64,000 bases of DNA from Mycolicibacterium canariasense (GCF_002101555.1 NZ_LQOL01000041.1:1-64000); one strand, 5' to 3'. Positions 7,879 to 17,410 are shown, numbered from the stretch's first letter. Program-made: numbers and translations. The notes: a model not told the origin generated them from the sequence alone.

Positions 7879-8466
7879 TTACACCCCGCCGTGCTCGGAG
7901 TCGGCAGGTAGGCCGGCGGCCTCCCGGGCGGCGCGTACGAAGGCGGGTTTGGCGTACGCGACCCCGTCGAGGTAGCCGCCCACCAGTGCCGCGTCGCGCA
8001 GCAGCGCGAGCGAGGCCGCGATCTCGGGGGCGTTGGCGCGCCCGGCCGCGGCCTGTTCCAGAGCGGCCCGAAACCAGCGGCGATGCTCGGTGATGAGCCG
8101 GCGGATGCGACTGTCCGGGTCGGGGTACTCGGCGGCGGCGTTGATGAACGGACAGCCGCGGGTGTGGTAGCGCGTGATGTCCTCGGCGATCCCGTCGATG
8201 ACGAGTTCGAGCAGGTCGGCATGGGGTCCGGCGGTGGCCTCCGCGGCGGTGAAGTAGCCGCGAATGATCTCGTCCTCCCCGGCCAGATATGCCTCGACCA
8301 GGTCTTCCTTGCCTTTGAAGTGCCGGTACATGGTGGCGCGGGTGACGCCGGCCTCGGCCAGGATGCGGTCGACGCCGACGGAGTGGATGCCCTCGCGATA
8401 GAAGAGGTCGGTGGCGGTGCTCAGCAGCCGTTCCCGGGGTGTCGACGCCGGCGCGGTGGTTGCCAT
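7879..8466 (-). CDS. TetR-family transcriptional regulator
   Basis: The 195-residue protein has a TetR N-terminal helix-turn-helix (RERLLSTATDLFYREGIHSVGVDRILAEAGVTRATMYRHFKGKEDL). Its ligand domain (DAALVGGYLDG near the C terminus) is common in TetR proteins close to NemR/AcrR-like regulators. It starts at ATG 8466; the frame upstream is an antisense shadow of the hydrolase. It is divergent from the alpha/beta hydrolase at 8578, and two related palindromes lie between them, so it very probably represses itself and that hydrolase. The ligand is unknown. Confidence 0.9.
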   Translation of the reverse strand: MATTAPASTPRERLLSTATDLFYREGIHSVGVDRILAEAGVTRATMYRHFKGKEDLVEAYLAGEDEIIRGYFTAAEATAGPHADLLELVIDGIAEDITRYHTRGCPFINAAAEYPDPDSRIRRLITEHRRWFRAALEQAAAGRANAPEIAASLALLRDAALVGGYLDGVAYAKPAFVRAAREAAGLPADSEHGGV

Positions 8467-8488
8467 GACCACGACGATACCGCTGGCC

Positions 8489-8502
8489 AGAACGTTCGTT
8501 CT
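8489..8502. promoter_or_regulatory. Predicted TetR operator 1
   Basis: AGAACG-TT-CGTTCT is an inverted repeat with six-base arms, 22 bases upstream of the TetR gene start. It shares the half-site AGAACG with the second palindrome. Confidence 0.7.
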
Positions 8503-8543
8503 GCTACACGGGAACAGACCGGGGGCCACGCCGGTTACAGCGG

Positions 8544-8559
8544 AAGAACGATCGTTCTT
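8544..8559. promoter_or_regulatory. Predicted TetR operator 2 (perfect 16-bp palindrome)
   Basis: AAGAACGATCGTTCTT is a perfect palindrome ending 18 bases before the hydrolase start and just ahead of its GGAGG ribosome site. Repetition of the AGAACG half-site in both intergenic palindromes points to the adjacent TetR protein as the binder. Confidence 0.75.
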
Positions 8560-8577
8560 TCTATCGGAGGAGTAGAC

Positions 8578-9417
8578 ATGACCACCATCACCGCACGCGA
8601 ACAAGCCGAGATCGACGCGGCCAACCGCTCCGGCGCCCAACCCGTCGTCTTCGTTCACGGGCTGTGGCTGCTGCCGGACAGCTGGGACGCCTGGCGCACG
8701 TTGTTCGAGGAGAACGGCTTCGCGACCCTGGCGCCGGGCTGGCCCGACGACCCGGCCGACACCGCCGCCGCCCGCCGCGACCCGTCGGTCTTCGCCGGGA
8801 AGGGGGTGGCCGCCATCACCGAGCACCATGCCGACGTCATCCGCGCGCTCGACCGCAAGCCGATCATCGTCGGGCACTCGTTCGGCGGCCTGATCACCCA
8901 ACAACTCGCTGGCCTGGGCCTGGCCAAGGTCGCCGTCGCCATCGATCCGGCACCGTTCCGTGGGGTGCTGCCGCTCCCGTTGGCGGCACTGCGGTCCTCG
9001 TTCCCGGTGCTCGGCAACCCGCTGAACTACGGGCGGTCGATCGCGTTGACGCCCAAGCAGTTCCGCTACGCGTTCGGTAACGCGGTCTCCGAGGACGAGG
9101 CGAGCCGGCTCTACGACCGGTACTCGGTGGCCGGCGCGGGCAAGCCGCTGTTCCAGGCCGCCGTCGCCAATTTCAATCCCGCGTCCGAGACGAAGGTGGA
9201 CACCAAGAACGTCGAACGTGGCCCGCTGCTGATCATCTCGGGCGAACTCGACCACACCGTCCCGTGGGCGATCGCCAACGCCACCTACAAGCTGCACAAG
9301 AAGAACCCGAACGCCACCGAGATCGTCGAGATCCCCGGCCGCGGGCATTCGTTGACCATCGACAGCGGTTGGCGGGAGGTCGCGGACACCGCACTGAAGT
9401 TCATCGCCCGGTTCTGA
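8578..9417 (+). CDS. Alpha/beta hydrolase
   Basis: The 279-residue alpha/beta-fold protein has an oxyanion HG motif (VVFVHGLWL, about 23-31), a nucleophile elbow GHSFGG (S101), an acid at D225 (SGELDHTVPW) and a histidine at H257 (GRGHSL). ATG 8578 is preceded by GGAGG. The substrate is unknown. Cytoplasmic location is expected because no signal peptide is seen. Divergence from a TetR regulator with paired palindromes suggests induction by a small molecule, perhaps a substrate or related toxic compound. Confidence 0.88.
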   Translation: MTTITAREQAEIDAANRSGAQPVVFVHGLWLLPDSWDAWRTLFEENGFATLAPGWPDDPADTAAARRDPSVFAGKGVAAITEHHADVIRALDRKPIIVGHSFGGLITQQLAGLGLAKVAVAIDPAPFRGVLPLPLAALRSSFPVLGNPLNYGRSIALTPKQFRYAFGNAVSEDEASRLYDRYSVAGAGKPLFQAAVANFNPASETKVDTKNVERGPLLIISGELDHTVPWAIANATYKLHKKNPNATEIVEIPGRGHSLTIDSGWREVADTALKFIARF

Positions 9418-9421
9418 ACGA

Positions 9422-9446
9422 GTTTGGCCGCTGGTGGCAGGGGTAT
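9422..9446 (+). promoter_or_regulatory. SigF-type promoter of the Mn-catalase gene
   Basis: GTTT (9422-9425), 15 bases, GGGTAT (9441-9446). This equals the known mycobacterial SigF consensus GTTT-N15-17-GGGTAT. It lies 38 bases before the catalase start codon. Confidence 0.8.
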
Positions 9447-9484
9447 GCGGGCCGGACACATCCCTGCTCAGCCCAAGGAGCCTC

Positions 9485-10378
9485 ATGTTCGTGCACAACA
9501 AAGACCTGCAGTTCGACGTCCGGGTGAGCGCACCGGACCCCAGGTTCGCCACGATTCTGCAGGAGCAGTTCGGCGGGGCGAACGGCGAGTTGAAGGCCGC
9601 CATGCAGTACTTCACCCAGGCCTTCGTGCTGCGTCAGAAGAACCCCAAGATGTACGACCTGTTCATGGATATCGCCACCGAGGAGTTGAGCCACCTGGAA
9701 ATGGTCGGCTCGATGATCACCATGCTTCTCGACGGTCTCAACGACGACCTCAAGCTGGCCAACGAGCGGTGTGACTGGATGCCGGCCGTGGCGAGCGCCG
9801 ACGGCAGGGAGCAGGCCATTCACCAAGTAGCGGTCAACCCGTTGTACTTCGCGTTGACCGGTGGCGGACCGGATGTGAGCAACTCCGCGGGGGTGCCTTG
9901 GTCGGGTTCCTACGTCAACTCCAACGGTGACCCGTCGGTGGACTTGCGCAGCAATCTGGCGGCCGAATCACGGGCCAAGATCGTCTACGAATACCTCAAG
10001 CAGTTCACCGACGATCCCGGCGTCCAGGACACCCTGACGTTCCTGATGACCAGGGAGGTGGCGCACTACCAACAGTTCACGGCGGCGCTCAACGAGCTTC
10101 CGGTGAATTTCCCGCCGGGGACGCTGGCCGGTGATGACCGCTTCCAGAACGTGGCGTTCAACATGTCCAACGGCGACGGCGATGTGCGCGGTCCCTGGAA
10201 CCAGGGGCAGGGCCCGTGGCCCGAGGGCATGAAATGGAAGTACATCAAGTCACCGGCGGACGATTGGCTCGGAACCTCCGCCCGGGAAAACAAGGGTGAG
10301 GAGCTCAACCCCGACGGTGGGCCCGCGGTGAACAGCGAGAAACCCTTCACACATGAGCAGCACACCGCCATGACGTGA
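9485..10378 (+). CDS. Manganese catalase
   Basis: The 297-residue protein belongs to the non-heme dimanganese catalases, which dismutate hydrogen peroxide. The ferritin-like four-helix bundle shows the expected ligands: E35 (GANGELKAAMQYF), E67 and H70 (TEELSHLE), E161 (AAESRAKIVYEYL) and H194 (REVAHYQQF). The N terminus MFVHNKDLQFDVRV is typical of the family. ATG 9485 follows AAGGAG. A strong SigF promoter upstream suggests expression in stationary phase or stress. It is convergent with a hemerythrin gene that has its own SigF promoter, with a terminator between them. Confidence 0.95.
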   Translation: MFVHNKDLQFDVRVSAPDPRFATILQEQFGGANGELKAAMQYFTQAFVLRQKNPKMYDLFMDIATEELSHLEMVGSMITMLLDGLNDDLKLANERCDWMPAVASADGREQAIHQVAVNPLYFALTGGGPDVSNSAGVPWSGSYVNSNGDPSVDLRSNLAAESRAKIVYEYLKQFTDDPGVQDTLTFLMTREVAHYQQFTAALNELPVNFPPGTLAGDDRFQNVAFNMSNGDGDVRGPWNQGQGPWPEGMKWKYIKSPADDWLGTSARENKGEELNPDGGPAVNSEKPFTHEQHTAMT

Positions 10379-10390
10379 CGACCACCTGAC

Positions 10391-10429
10391 ACAACAATGG
10401 GGCCGGCACATTACCGGCCCCATTGTTGT
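10391..10429. terminator. Strong bidirectional hairpin terminator
   Basis: A perfect 16-bp stem (10391-10406 with 10414-10429) encloses a seven-base loop, between the convergent Mn-catalase and hemerythrin genes. The A- and T-rich stem ends suit termination in both directions. Confidence 0.85.
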
Positions 10430-10436
10430 CGGGGGT

Positions 10437-11021
10437 CTACTGCGGCGCCGGGTCCGGCGGGTTCTTCTCGTCGCGTCCGCTGAACGCATCCCGGACATGG
10501 TCGACGACGGCGGCGGCCGTCCCCATGGTCTTCTGGGTCGCGGCGTCCGACGGTGTATCGGGGTGCGGGCGGGTGGGTGCCACCTTCTTCGCGGCCTCCA
10601 GCCGTTCACCCAGCCTGACCAGTTCGGCCTGATCGACCGCTGCCGAGAGCCGCGGCCACACCACGTCCTGCTCATACTGGATGTGTTCGCGGGCGGCCTT
10701 GACGAATTCGCCCAGCGCGTCGTGATAGTCGGGTTCGCCGGGGAAGCCGTCCTCCAAGCGTTGCAACAGGTGCTTGGCTGCCGCCTCCTGCTGCACGGCG
10801 TGCTCGGCCAATGCGTCGCCGTCGTCCAGTGCCTTGCGCACAGCCGGCCAGAACAGCTGCTCCTCGATGGCCTCATGCTGCGATTCGGCGATGATCAGAT
10901 TCGTCACCATGGTTTCCAAACCGCTCTCGGTGGCACCGTCGCCGCGCGGGGCGCCGTCGAGTACGTCGAGCATGCCGAGCACACTCTTGTGCTCGGCGCG
11001 AAGGAAAGTCAACGCATCCAT
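10437..11021 (-). CDS. Hemerythrin HHE cation-binding domain protein
   Basis: The 194-residue protein opens MDALTFLRAEHKSV and shows regularly spaced His/Glu ligands of the HHE fold: H in AEHKS, H and E in ESQHEAIEEQLFWP, H in AEHAVQQEAAAKHLL, and H and E in REHIQYEQDVVWP. Such proteins bind a di-iron centre and are linked to oxygen, NO or peroxide responses. The C-terminal tail is charged and Pro-rich. ATG 11021 follows AGGAGG. A perfect SigF promoter lies upstream, mirroring that of the neighbouring catalase. Confidence 0.9.
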   Translation of the reverse strand: MDALTFLRAEHKSVLGMLDVLDGAPRGDGATESGLETMVTNLIIAESQHEAIEEQLFWPAVRKALDDGDALAEHAVQQEAAAKHLLQRLEDGFPGEPDYHDALGEFVKAAREHIQYEQDVVWPRLSAAVDQAELVRLGERLEAAKKVAPTRPHPDTPSDAATQKTMGTAAAVVDHVRDAFSGRDEKNPPDPAPQ

Positions 11022-11049
11022 AGATCCTCCTAGTCGGGTCGGACTCGGC

Positions 11050-11074
11050 ATACCCGCGGCGAATGCGTCGAAAC
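11050..11074 (-). promoter_or_regulatory. SigF-type promoter of the hemerythrin gene
   Basis: On the minus strand GTTT (11074-11071), 15 bases, GGGTAT (11055-11050), an exact match to the mycobacterial SigF consensus, 29 bases before the hemerythrin start codon. Confidence 0.8.
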
Positions 11075-11270
11075 GAGACCCGGCCGCAGCCCGGCGCCGG
11101 GGCGCGGCCACTGGGAAAGGTGCGGCGGCCGAGTCGGATGCAATCACAGTCGGGCGGGTTCCCACTGGATGGGGGCCACAAAGACCGACACCGCCCGCAG
11201 GTGATGTGCGCCAAGGGGCGACGGAAACTCGGTTGAAGCGTGCGTTGGGGGTCGGCTTTACTTGTTGCCG

Positions 11271-12182
11271 ATGTCCCTTGCCGCCGAGTGGTCCTCGCTA
11301 CGCGACGAACTCGCGCTGGCCGACGCCCTCTACGGACCGCGCGGACCGGCGATGGTGGATCGTTGGTTCGCCGAACAGGTGGACCGCACCAGCGATATGA
11401 GCTTCGCGCGGGAATTTGCCGATCACATCGACCTGCCCGGAGTGCGTATGTCGGATTATCTGCACCGTCGCATCCGTTCCTCCGCCGGGAAACTGCTTGG
11501 CGGGATTCGCTTCTACGGGCGCGACATCACCCGCCCGTTCGTGGAAATCCTGGCCCACGACTTCGACGATCTGGACGCCTTACGTGCCTGCGTGCGTCGC
11601 GAGTGGGCGATGTTCGCTCCGCCGTTTCTGCGCGTCCGGGCGGCACCGGGACGGATCGCGGGCGCAGGTGTGCTGCTCGACGAAAGTGTCTTCGCCGCCC
11701 GCTACCGGGATATCCGGGCGGCCGGCGCCGAGGTTCGGTTGCGACGCTTCGACCGTGTCGAGGACGCCGAACGCATGGTGGCGCAACGATATGCGCGCCT
11801 CGGCGTCGACGATCCGGCGCTGGCGCGCAATATCTCACCCGCGAGCGCGGCCGATCTCCGGCAGTGGGATGCGCTGGATCAACTGCGTGCCCTGCACACC
11901 GCACACGGGATGGTCGGCTTACTGGCGGTGGCGCCCGGGCAGATCGATTGGATCACCGGGGATGTCATCAACGAAGAAGTGGTGTGCGTGGCGCACCGCG
12001 GTCACGGATTCGCCACCGCCGGGCAGGCCGCCTGGGCCGCCGAGCCCGGCCGGGATCCCGGTCAGTGGTTGATCGGGACCATCGACCGGTTGAACACCGC
12101 GTCACGGAAGACGGCGGTGGCGGCCGGGCGGCGCCGCGTGCTCGATGCGTTCTTCGTCAGCACGGATCCCCGGGCGGGGTGA
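11271..12182 (+). CDS. Hypothetical protein (about 303 aa)
   Basis: I do not recognise this family. The soluble protein of about 303 residues has no signal peptide, membrane segment or clear catalytic motif. It is rich in Arg and acidic residues, and contains a segment MVGLLAVAPGQIDWITGDVINEEVVCVAHRGHG that reads like a central beta-sheet; an acetyltransferase-like fold is possible but unproven. I use ATG 11271; TTG 11262 is an alternative. It is divergent from the hemerythrin gene and overlaps the end of the convergent secreted-protein gene by 26 bases. Confidence 0.65.
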   Translation: MSLAAEWSSLRDELALADALYGPRGPAMVDRWFAEQVDRTSDMSFAREFADHIDLPGVRMSDYLHRRIRSSAGKLLGGIRFYGRDITRPFVEILAHDFDDLDALRACVRREWAMFAPPFLRVRAAPGRIAGAGVLLDESVFAARYRDIRAAGAEVRLRRFDRVEDAERMVAQRYARLGVDDPALARNISPASAADLRQWDALDQLRALHTAHGMVGLLAVAPGQIDWITGDVINEEVVCVAHRGHGFATAGQAAWAAEPGRDPGQWLIGTIDRLNTASRKTAVAAGRRRVLDAFFVSTDPRAG

Positions 12183-12429
12183 AATACGGCACCCCTTCGA
12201 CGGTGTAACACGGCACCTCGCCGGGGACGTAGGGGACATGTGCGGCGGCGATGGCCGCGCCGGTCGCGACATCGCCCGCGATATCGGTGCAGCCGCCCGC
12301 GGCGAAGTGTCTGCCGTCGGCGCCGGCGCACACGTCGGCACCGGCGGTGGGGGCGCTGATCAGGGGAAACAGTGCTGCGGCGGCGGCGAACGCCGTCGCA
12401 AGCAGTGCTGAGGTGGTACGTGCACTCAT
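12157..12429 (-). CDS. Small secreted Cys-containing protein (90 aa)
   Basis: A typical signal peptide (MSARTTSALLATAFAAAAAL...PTAGA, about 1-31) precedes a mature part of about 59 residues with four cysteines, Gly/Ala-rich, ending PYFTPPGDPC. Two disulfides are likely outside the membrane. No known domain is recognised; similar small secreted proteins are common in mycobacteria. ATG 12429 is chosen because GAGAAGGAG precedes it by seven bases. The 3' end overlaps the convergent gene by 26 bases. Confidence 0.75.
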   Translation of the reverse strand: MSARTTSALLATAFAAAAALFPLISAPTAGADVCAGADGRHFAAGGCTDIAGDVATGAAIAAAHVPYVPGEVPCYTVEGVPYFTPPGDPC

Positions 12430-12533
12430 GACCATCTCCTTCTCCGGCAGCCCCGTCTGCACGCGTGTTGGTAGTGACGATTGTGGGGCGTGACGGCGTT
12501 CGCCGCTCGGTTTTGACGACAACGTCAGGATAG

Positions 12534-15419
12534 TCAGACCGAGGTGTTCTCCGTGGCCGGGCGGGTCTTCCAGCTGGGCAGGCTCCGCGCCGGACGCTGC
12601 CGGATCACCTGTGGCCACCAGAACCATTTGCCCATCAACGCCGCGATGGACGGTGTCATGAACGACCGGATCACCAGCGTGTCGAACAACAGACCCAAAC
12701 CGATCGTCGAGCCGACCTGCGCCACCACGGTCATCTCACTGGCCACCATCGACATCATGGTGAACGCGAACACCAACCCGGCCGCGGTGACCACCGAACC
12801 GCTGCCGCCCATCGCCCGGATGATCCCGGTCTTGATACCCCCGTGCAGTTCCTCTTTCATGCGGGCCACCAACAGCAGGTTGTAGTCCGCGCCGACGGCC
12901 AGCAGCACGATCACCGTCATCGCCATCACCATGAAATGCAGCTCGATGCCGATAATGTGCTGCCACAACAGGATCGACAACCCGAATGACGTGCCCAGCG
13001 ACACCACGACGGTGCCGACGATGACCGCGGCCGCGATGAGGCTGCGGGTGATGATCAGCATGATCACGAAGATCAGCGTCAGCGCGGCGATGCCGGCGAT
13101 CATCAGGTCGTAGTTGTTGCCTTCCTGCATGTCCTTGAAGGCCGCGGCGATGCCACCGAGATAGATCCTGGAACCCTCCAGCGGGGTGCCCTTCACGGCT
13201 TCCTTGGCCGCCGCCTTGATGTCGTCGATCAGTTTGATGCCGTCGGCGGTCAGCGGGTCGCCGTCGTGAGAGATGATGAACCGCACCGATTTTCCGTCGG
13301 GGGAGATGAAGTTCTTCATGCCCCGCTTGAAGTCGGCGTTGTTGAAGGTATCCGGCGGCAGGTAGAACGTGTCGTCATTCTTGGAATTGTTGAAGGCGTC
13401 GCCCATCGCGGACTGGTTCGCCTGCATCTCGTTGGTCTGGTCCTGAATGCCCTTCTGGGTCTGGTACATCCGCAGCATCATGTCCCGCGAGGACTGCATG
13501 GTGGAGATCTGCGCCGGCAGGGTGGCCAGCATCTGCGGCATCAACTCGTCGATGCGGTGCAAATCGGGCAGCAGGTTCTGGAACTGGTCGGTGGTCGTGT
13601 CGATACCGTCCAGCGCGTCGAACACCGAACGCATGGAAAAGCACACCGGGATGTCGTAGCAGTGCGGTTCCCAGTACAGATAGTTGCGGATCGGGCGCAG
13701 GAAATCGTCGAAATCGGCGATGTGGTCCCGCAGTTCGGCGATGTCGACGGCCATCTCGGAGGTCTTGCCGACCATGCTGTGCGTCGTCGCGCTCATCTGG
13801 GTCATCAGCTCGATCATCCGGTTCATCGTGCCGATGGTGGTGTCCATGTCGCCGGCCTGCTTGAGCATCGTGGCGAACATGTCTTCCATGTACTTCTCGT
13901 TCATCTGCTGAGCCGTCCCGCCCATGCTCATCTGAGCCGGGATGGTGCTGAACTTCAGCGGCTTGCCGTCCGGGCGGGTGATGGCCTGCACGCTGCCGAT
14001 CCCGGGGACACGGAATATGGCCTTGGCGACCTTGTCGATCACCAGGAAGTCCGCCGAATTGCGCAGGTCGTGATCGGACTCGATGAGCAGCAGCTCCGGG
14101 TTCATCCGGGCCACCGAGAAGTGCCGTTCGGCCGCGGCGTAGCCCTGGTTGGCGGGCAGATCGGCCGGCAGGTAATTGCGGTCGTTGTAGTTGGTGCGGT
14201 AGCCGGGCAGCGTGAGCAGACCGACCAGCGACAGGGCGACCGTGGCCATCAGCACCGGGCCGGGCCAGCGCACGACCATCGCCCCGATCTTGCGCCAGCC
14301 ACGAATACGCATGGCGCGCCGGGGTTCCAACAGCTTGCGGAACCGGCTGGCCACCGTGATCACCGCCGGCCCGAGGGTCAGCGCCGCGACGACGGCCACC
14401 ATCATGCCGACCGCCATCGGGATACCCAGCGTCTGGAAGTACGGCAGCTTCGTGAAATGCAGGCACAGCATCGCCCCGGCGATGGTCATGCCCGACGCCA
14501 GCACCACATGCGCGGTGCCGTGGAACATCGTGTAGTAGGCCGCTTCCCTGTCCTCGCCGAGGGTTCGGGCCTCCTGATACCGGCCGATGAGGAAGATGGC
14601 GTAGTCGGTGGAGGCCGCGATCGCCAGCGTGACCAGCAGTTGGGTCGCGAAGGTCGAGAGCCCGATCAGCTCGTGGTAGCCGAGGAAGGCCACCACGCCC
14701 CGGGCCGCCGACAGCTCCAACACCACCATCAGCAGCACGATGAGCACCGTGGCGATGGAGCGGTACACCAGCAGCAGCATGGTGATGATCACGACGAAGG
14801 TGACCATCTCGATCATCCGGACGCTGCGGTCACCGGCGATCTGTTGATCGGCGGCCAGCGCCGACGGCCCGGTGACGAACACCTTGACCCCGGGCGGCGG
14901 CGGTACCGCCTCGACCAGCTTCTTGGCCGCCTCCACTGATTCGTTGGCGAGTGACTCGCCCATGTTGCCGGCGAGATAGACCTGCACGTAGGCCGCTTTA
15001 CCGTCCGGGCTTTGCGCCCCGGCTTCGGTGAGCGGATCGCCCCAGAAGTCCTGCACGTGTTCGACGTGCTTGGTGTCGGCCTCCAGCCGATCGACCATGG
15101 CGTTGTAGAAGTGATGCGCGTCGGGGCCCAGCTTGTTCTGGCCTTCCAGCACGATCATCACCGCGCTGTCGGATTTGAACTCGTCGAAGACCTGACCCAC
15201 ACGCTTCATCGCGATCACCGACGGCGCCGTCTGCGCGCTCATCGACACCGAGCGCATCTGCCCGACCACCTCCAGCGGCGGCACCGTCACGCTGAGCACG
15301 GCGACCAGGGCGATCCAGCCGATGATGACCGGGATGGCGAAGGTCCGGATCCATTTCGGGATACCGGTGCGCTTGTGCTGGGGCGGGGACGCGTCCGTCA
15401 CCGAGGTTGGGGCGGGCAC
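12534..15419 (-). CDS. MmpL-family RND lipid/siderophore transporter (MmpL4/5-like)
   Basis: The 961-residue RND-type inner-membrane transporter has the MmpL plan: a first membrane helix near residues 27-48, a large periplasmic loop, five helices, a second loop and six C-terminal helices. Proton-relay Asp-Tyr pairs are visible in both halves ([16 protein letters not shown] and [15 protein letters not shown]). The long second loop with many Met/Gln residues and two cysteines (HCYDIPVCF) is typical of MmpL4/MmpL5-type members. GTG 15419 follows AGGAGAG. MmpL4/5 genes are usually preceded by mmpS; none is seen here. The substrate (glycopeptidolipid, siderophore or drug) cannot be decided from sequence. 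Confidence 0.92.
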   Translation of the reverse strand: MPAPTSVTDASPPQHKRTGIPKWIRTFAIPVIIGWIALVAVLSVTVPPLEVVGQMRSVSMSAQTAPSVIAMKRVGQVFDEFKSDSAVMIVLEGQNKLGPDAHHFYNAMVDRLEADTKHVEHVQDFWGDPLTEAGAQSPDGKAAYVQVYLAGNMGESLANESVEAAKKLVEAVPPPPGVKVFVTGPSALAADQQIAGDRSVRMIEMVTFVVIITMLLLVYRSIATVLIVLLMVVLELSAARGVVAFLGYHELIGLSTFATQLLVTLAIAASTDYAIFLIGRYQEARTLGEDREAAYYTMFHGTAHVVLASGMTIAGAMLCLHFTKLPYFQTLGIPMAVGMMVAVVAALTLGPAVITVASRFRKLLEPRRAMRIRGWRKIGAMVVRWPGPVLMATVALSLVGLLTLPGYRTNYNDRNYLPADLPANQGYAAAERHFSVARMNPELLLIESDHDLRNSADFLVIDKVAKAIFRVPGIGSVQAITRPDGKPLKFSTIPAQMSMGGTAQQMNEKYMEDMFATMLKQAGDMDTTIGTMNRMIELMTQMSATTHSMVGKTSEMAVDIAELRDHIADFDDFLRPIRNYLYWEPHCYDIPVCFSMRSVFDALDGIDTTTDQFQNLLPDLHRIDELMPQMLATLPAQISTMQSSRDMMLRMYQTQKGIQDQTNEMQANQSAMGDAFNNSKNDDTFYLPPDTFNNADFKRGMKNFISPDGKSVRFIISHDGDPLTADGIKLIDDIKAAAKEAVKGTPLEGSRIYLGGIAAAFKDMQEGNNYDLMIAGIAALTLIFVIMLIITRSLIAAAVIVGTVVVSLGTSFGLSILLWQHIIGIELHFMVMAMTVIVLLAVGADYNLLLVARMKEELHGGIKTGIIRAMGGSGSVVTAAGLVFAFTMMSMVASEMTVVAQVGSTIGLGLLFDTLVIRSFMTPSIAALMGKWFWWPQVIRQRPARSLPSWKTRPATENTSV

Positions 15420-15551
15420 GTGCTGGCACTCTCCTGATTGCGTAGAGGTCGCCTCTTTCGTACCAGATGACGTCAGGTGATGGTGCGCTACGGCAGGACC
15501 GGGATCTGTTCTCGTTCACCACCGGGCCCACGTCGACCGCAGACGGCGGCG

Positions 15552-17006
15552 TCAGCCAGGTCTGACCGCCGAACTCGGAGCACTCCACCAGGCCAGGCAG
15601 GCCTGCCAGCCGGTCCGGTCGGACGACGGTCCGGTCCAGGCGACGTAGCCATCGGGCCGCACCAGCACCGCCGGGCCGTCGTCGGCGCGTTCGGCCTGGA
15701 GCAGGCCGGGTGCGTCGACGGGCGTCGCCCCGTGCTCGCGCACCAGAACGAAACCGGGAGTGCGCTGCACGACGGTGAGTCGGCTCTCAGTCAGCGGGAT
15801 CTGCACGGCGCGGACGCCCACCGGCCCGCGTCCGTACCGCAGCCCGACCCCGGAGAAGCTGCCCGCCACCGCGTCTCGCACGGCGGGTGTCCGAAGCAGC
15901 CGCGGCGCAACGACATTGCGCAGGCCGCGGGCGACCCGCGGACGCAGGGTCACCCCGCGTGCCACCAGTCCGGACTGCCGCAGCACCCGCTTGCCGATCG
16001 GGTGCCGTTCGCTGTGGTAGGTGTCCAGCACGGCGTCGGGCGCGCCGCCGAGGACGGCGTCGAGTTTCCACGCCAGGTTCGCCGCGTCCTGGATGCCGGT
16101 GTTCATGCCTTGCCCACCCATGGGGGAGTGCACGTGCGCGGCATCGCCGGCCAGGAACACCCGGCCGTGCCGGTACTGCGTGACCTGCCTTTCGTCGCAA
16201 TGGAATCGGGAATGGCAGCCGATCTCCCGGACGCCGGGGTCGACGTCCATGACCCGGGCCAGGATGTCGGTGATCTCATCGGCGTGCACCGGTGTGCTGT
16301 CGGGTACCTGGTGCGCGCGGTCCCACACCATGGTCCGATACCAGGCGCCGTCGGTGTCGCCGCGCCCGTAGGGAGCCAGGAACGCGAACACGTCCCGGGT
16401 GCTGCGCAGCGTGAGACCGTCACCGTCCGGCCCGTGCGCGAGTTTCACGTCGGCCAGCACGACCGAGGACAGGATCGTCTTGCCCGGGAAGTCGGCGCCG
16501 ACCAGGGTGCGCACCGTGCTGTGTGCGCCGTCTGCCCCGACCAGATAACGGGCGCGCCAGGTGGTGAGGCTGCCGTCGGCCCGCGACCGTGCGGTAACCG
16601 TGACACCGTCGGTGTCCTGGGCCAGTGCGGTGATCTCGACTCCGCGCCGGATGTCGGCGCCCTGTTCGACGGCGTACCGGGCAAGGGCCGCATCGACATC
16701 GGTCTGCGGCGTGATCATCGCGAACGGATAGGCCGAATCGAGGTGGGTGAGGTCGATGCGGGCACCGCCGAAGACCGTCACTCCGGGCGTACGGTGCGCG
16801 TGGGCCAGCAGGTCGTCGGTCAGGCCGCGCGCGTCGAGCAGCTCCAGCGTGCGGGCCATGGTGGCGAATGCGCGGCTGGACGGATTGACCGAGGGCCGGC
16901 GTTCGAGCACGGTGACAGCGCGGCCCGCCCGCGCCAGATCACCGGCGGCGGTCAGCCCGGTGGGGCCGGCGCCGACCACGATCACGTCGGTGGTATTCGT
17001 CGTCAT
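15552..17006 (-). CDS. FAD-dependent aromatic-ring-type monooxygenase (PheA/TfdB family)
   Basis: The 484-residue flavoprotein opens with the dinucleotide motif VIVVGAGPTGLTAAGDLARAG. It also carries a GD motif with flavin-binding residues (FLAGDAAHVHSPMGGQGMN) followed by GIQDAANLAWKL, all diagnostic of class A flavin monooxygenases (PF01494). The C-terminal part lacks the longer thioredoxin-like domain of phenol hydroxylases. The substrate is probably a polyketide-like or aromatic compound. ATG 17006 overlaps the stop of the upstream gene (ATGA). The two genes are divergent from a TetR gene and probably repressed by it. Confidence 0.9.
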   Translation of the reverse strand: MTTNTTDVIVVGAGPTGLTAAGDLARAGRAVTVLERRPSVNPSSRAFATMARTLELLDARGLTDDLLAHAHRTPGVTVFGGARIDLTHLDSAYPFAMITPQTDVDAALARYAVEQGADIRRGVEITALAQDTDGVTVTARSRADGSLTTWRARYLVGADGAHSTVRTLVGADFPGKTILSSVVLADVKLAHGPDGDGLTLRSTRDVFAFLAPYGRGDTDGAWYRTMVWDRAHQVPDSTPVHADEITDILARVMDVDPGVREIGCHSRFHCDERQVTQYRHGRVFLAGDAAHVHSPMGGQGMNTGIQDAANLAWKLDAVLGGAPDAVLDTYHSERHPIGKRVLRQSGLVARGVTLRPRVARGLRNVVAPRLLRTPAVRDAVAGSFSGVGLRYGRGPVGVRAVQIPLTESRLTVVQRTPGFVLVREHGATPVDAPGLLQAERADDGPAVLVRPDGYVAWTGPSSDRTGWQACLAWWSAPSSAVRPG

Positions 17007-17410
17007 CGGGTCACCGCTTCCGGGTTCGGGTACCAGCGGCGGATGTCGTCCGGGGTGGCGACGGCGTCGGAGTTGAAGACGAACCGGCAGCCGGGCTGGC
17101 TGACGTGTGCGGCGTTGACGATCGATTCGAAGAGCAGGGTGTTGCCGGCGACCAGGCGCACGCCCGCGCCGATGAGCACCGCGTCGTAGCGGGCGGACTC
17201 CAGCCATTGTCGGGCCTTGGCCGCGCCGGCGTCGCCGAAGGGGATGAGGCAGTTGTCCACCCGATAGCCCGCGGCCCGCAGGCCCGCGACATTGTCGTCG
17301 TTGGCGGCGCGCAGCTTCTCGCGCGTCAGCCCCGGGAACCGGGCGAAATCGGGCGAGCTCACGTCGATGACGTCCGGGTCGAGCCCGATCTGGATGGCGG
17401 TGACGGTCAT
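17003..17410 (-). CDS. Conserved hypothetical protein (135 aa), operon partner of the FAD monooxygenase
   Basis: This soluble 135-residue protein opens MTVTAIQIGLDPDVIDVSS and contains a Rossmann-like segment YDAVLIGAGVRLVAGNTLLFESIV. I do not recognise a named family. ATG 17410 follows GGAGGAG, and its stop overlaps the monooxygenase start by four bases, so the two are co-translated. An accessory or substrate-related role for the monooxygenase is inferred from coupling only. Confidence 0.75.
   Translation of the reverse strand: MTVTAIQIGLDPDVIDVSSPDFARFPGLTREKLRAANDDNVAGLRAAGYRVDNCLIPFGDAGAAKARQWLESARYDAVLIGAGVRLVAGNTLLFESIVNAAHVSQPGCRFVFNSDAVATPDDIRRWYPNPEAVTR

Noticed and set aside
13266..14939. 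Long open frame (557 codons) antisense to the MmpL gene
   Set aside because: It is His/Arg/Gly-rich low-complexity sequence produced by the opposite strand of a high-GC gene; no domain motif or ribosome site.
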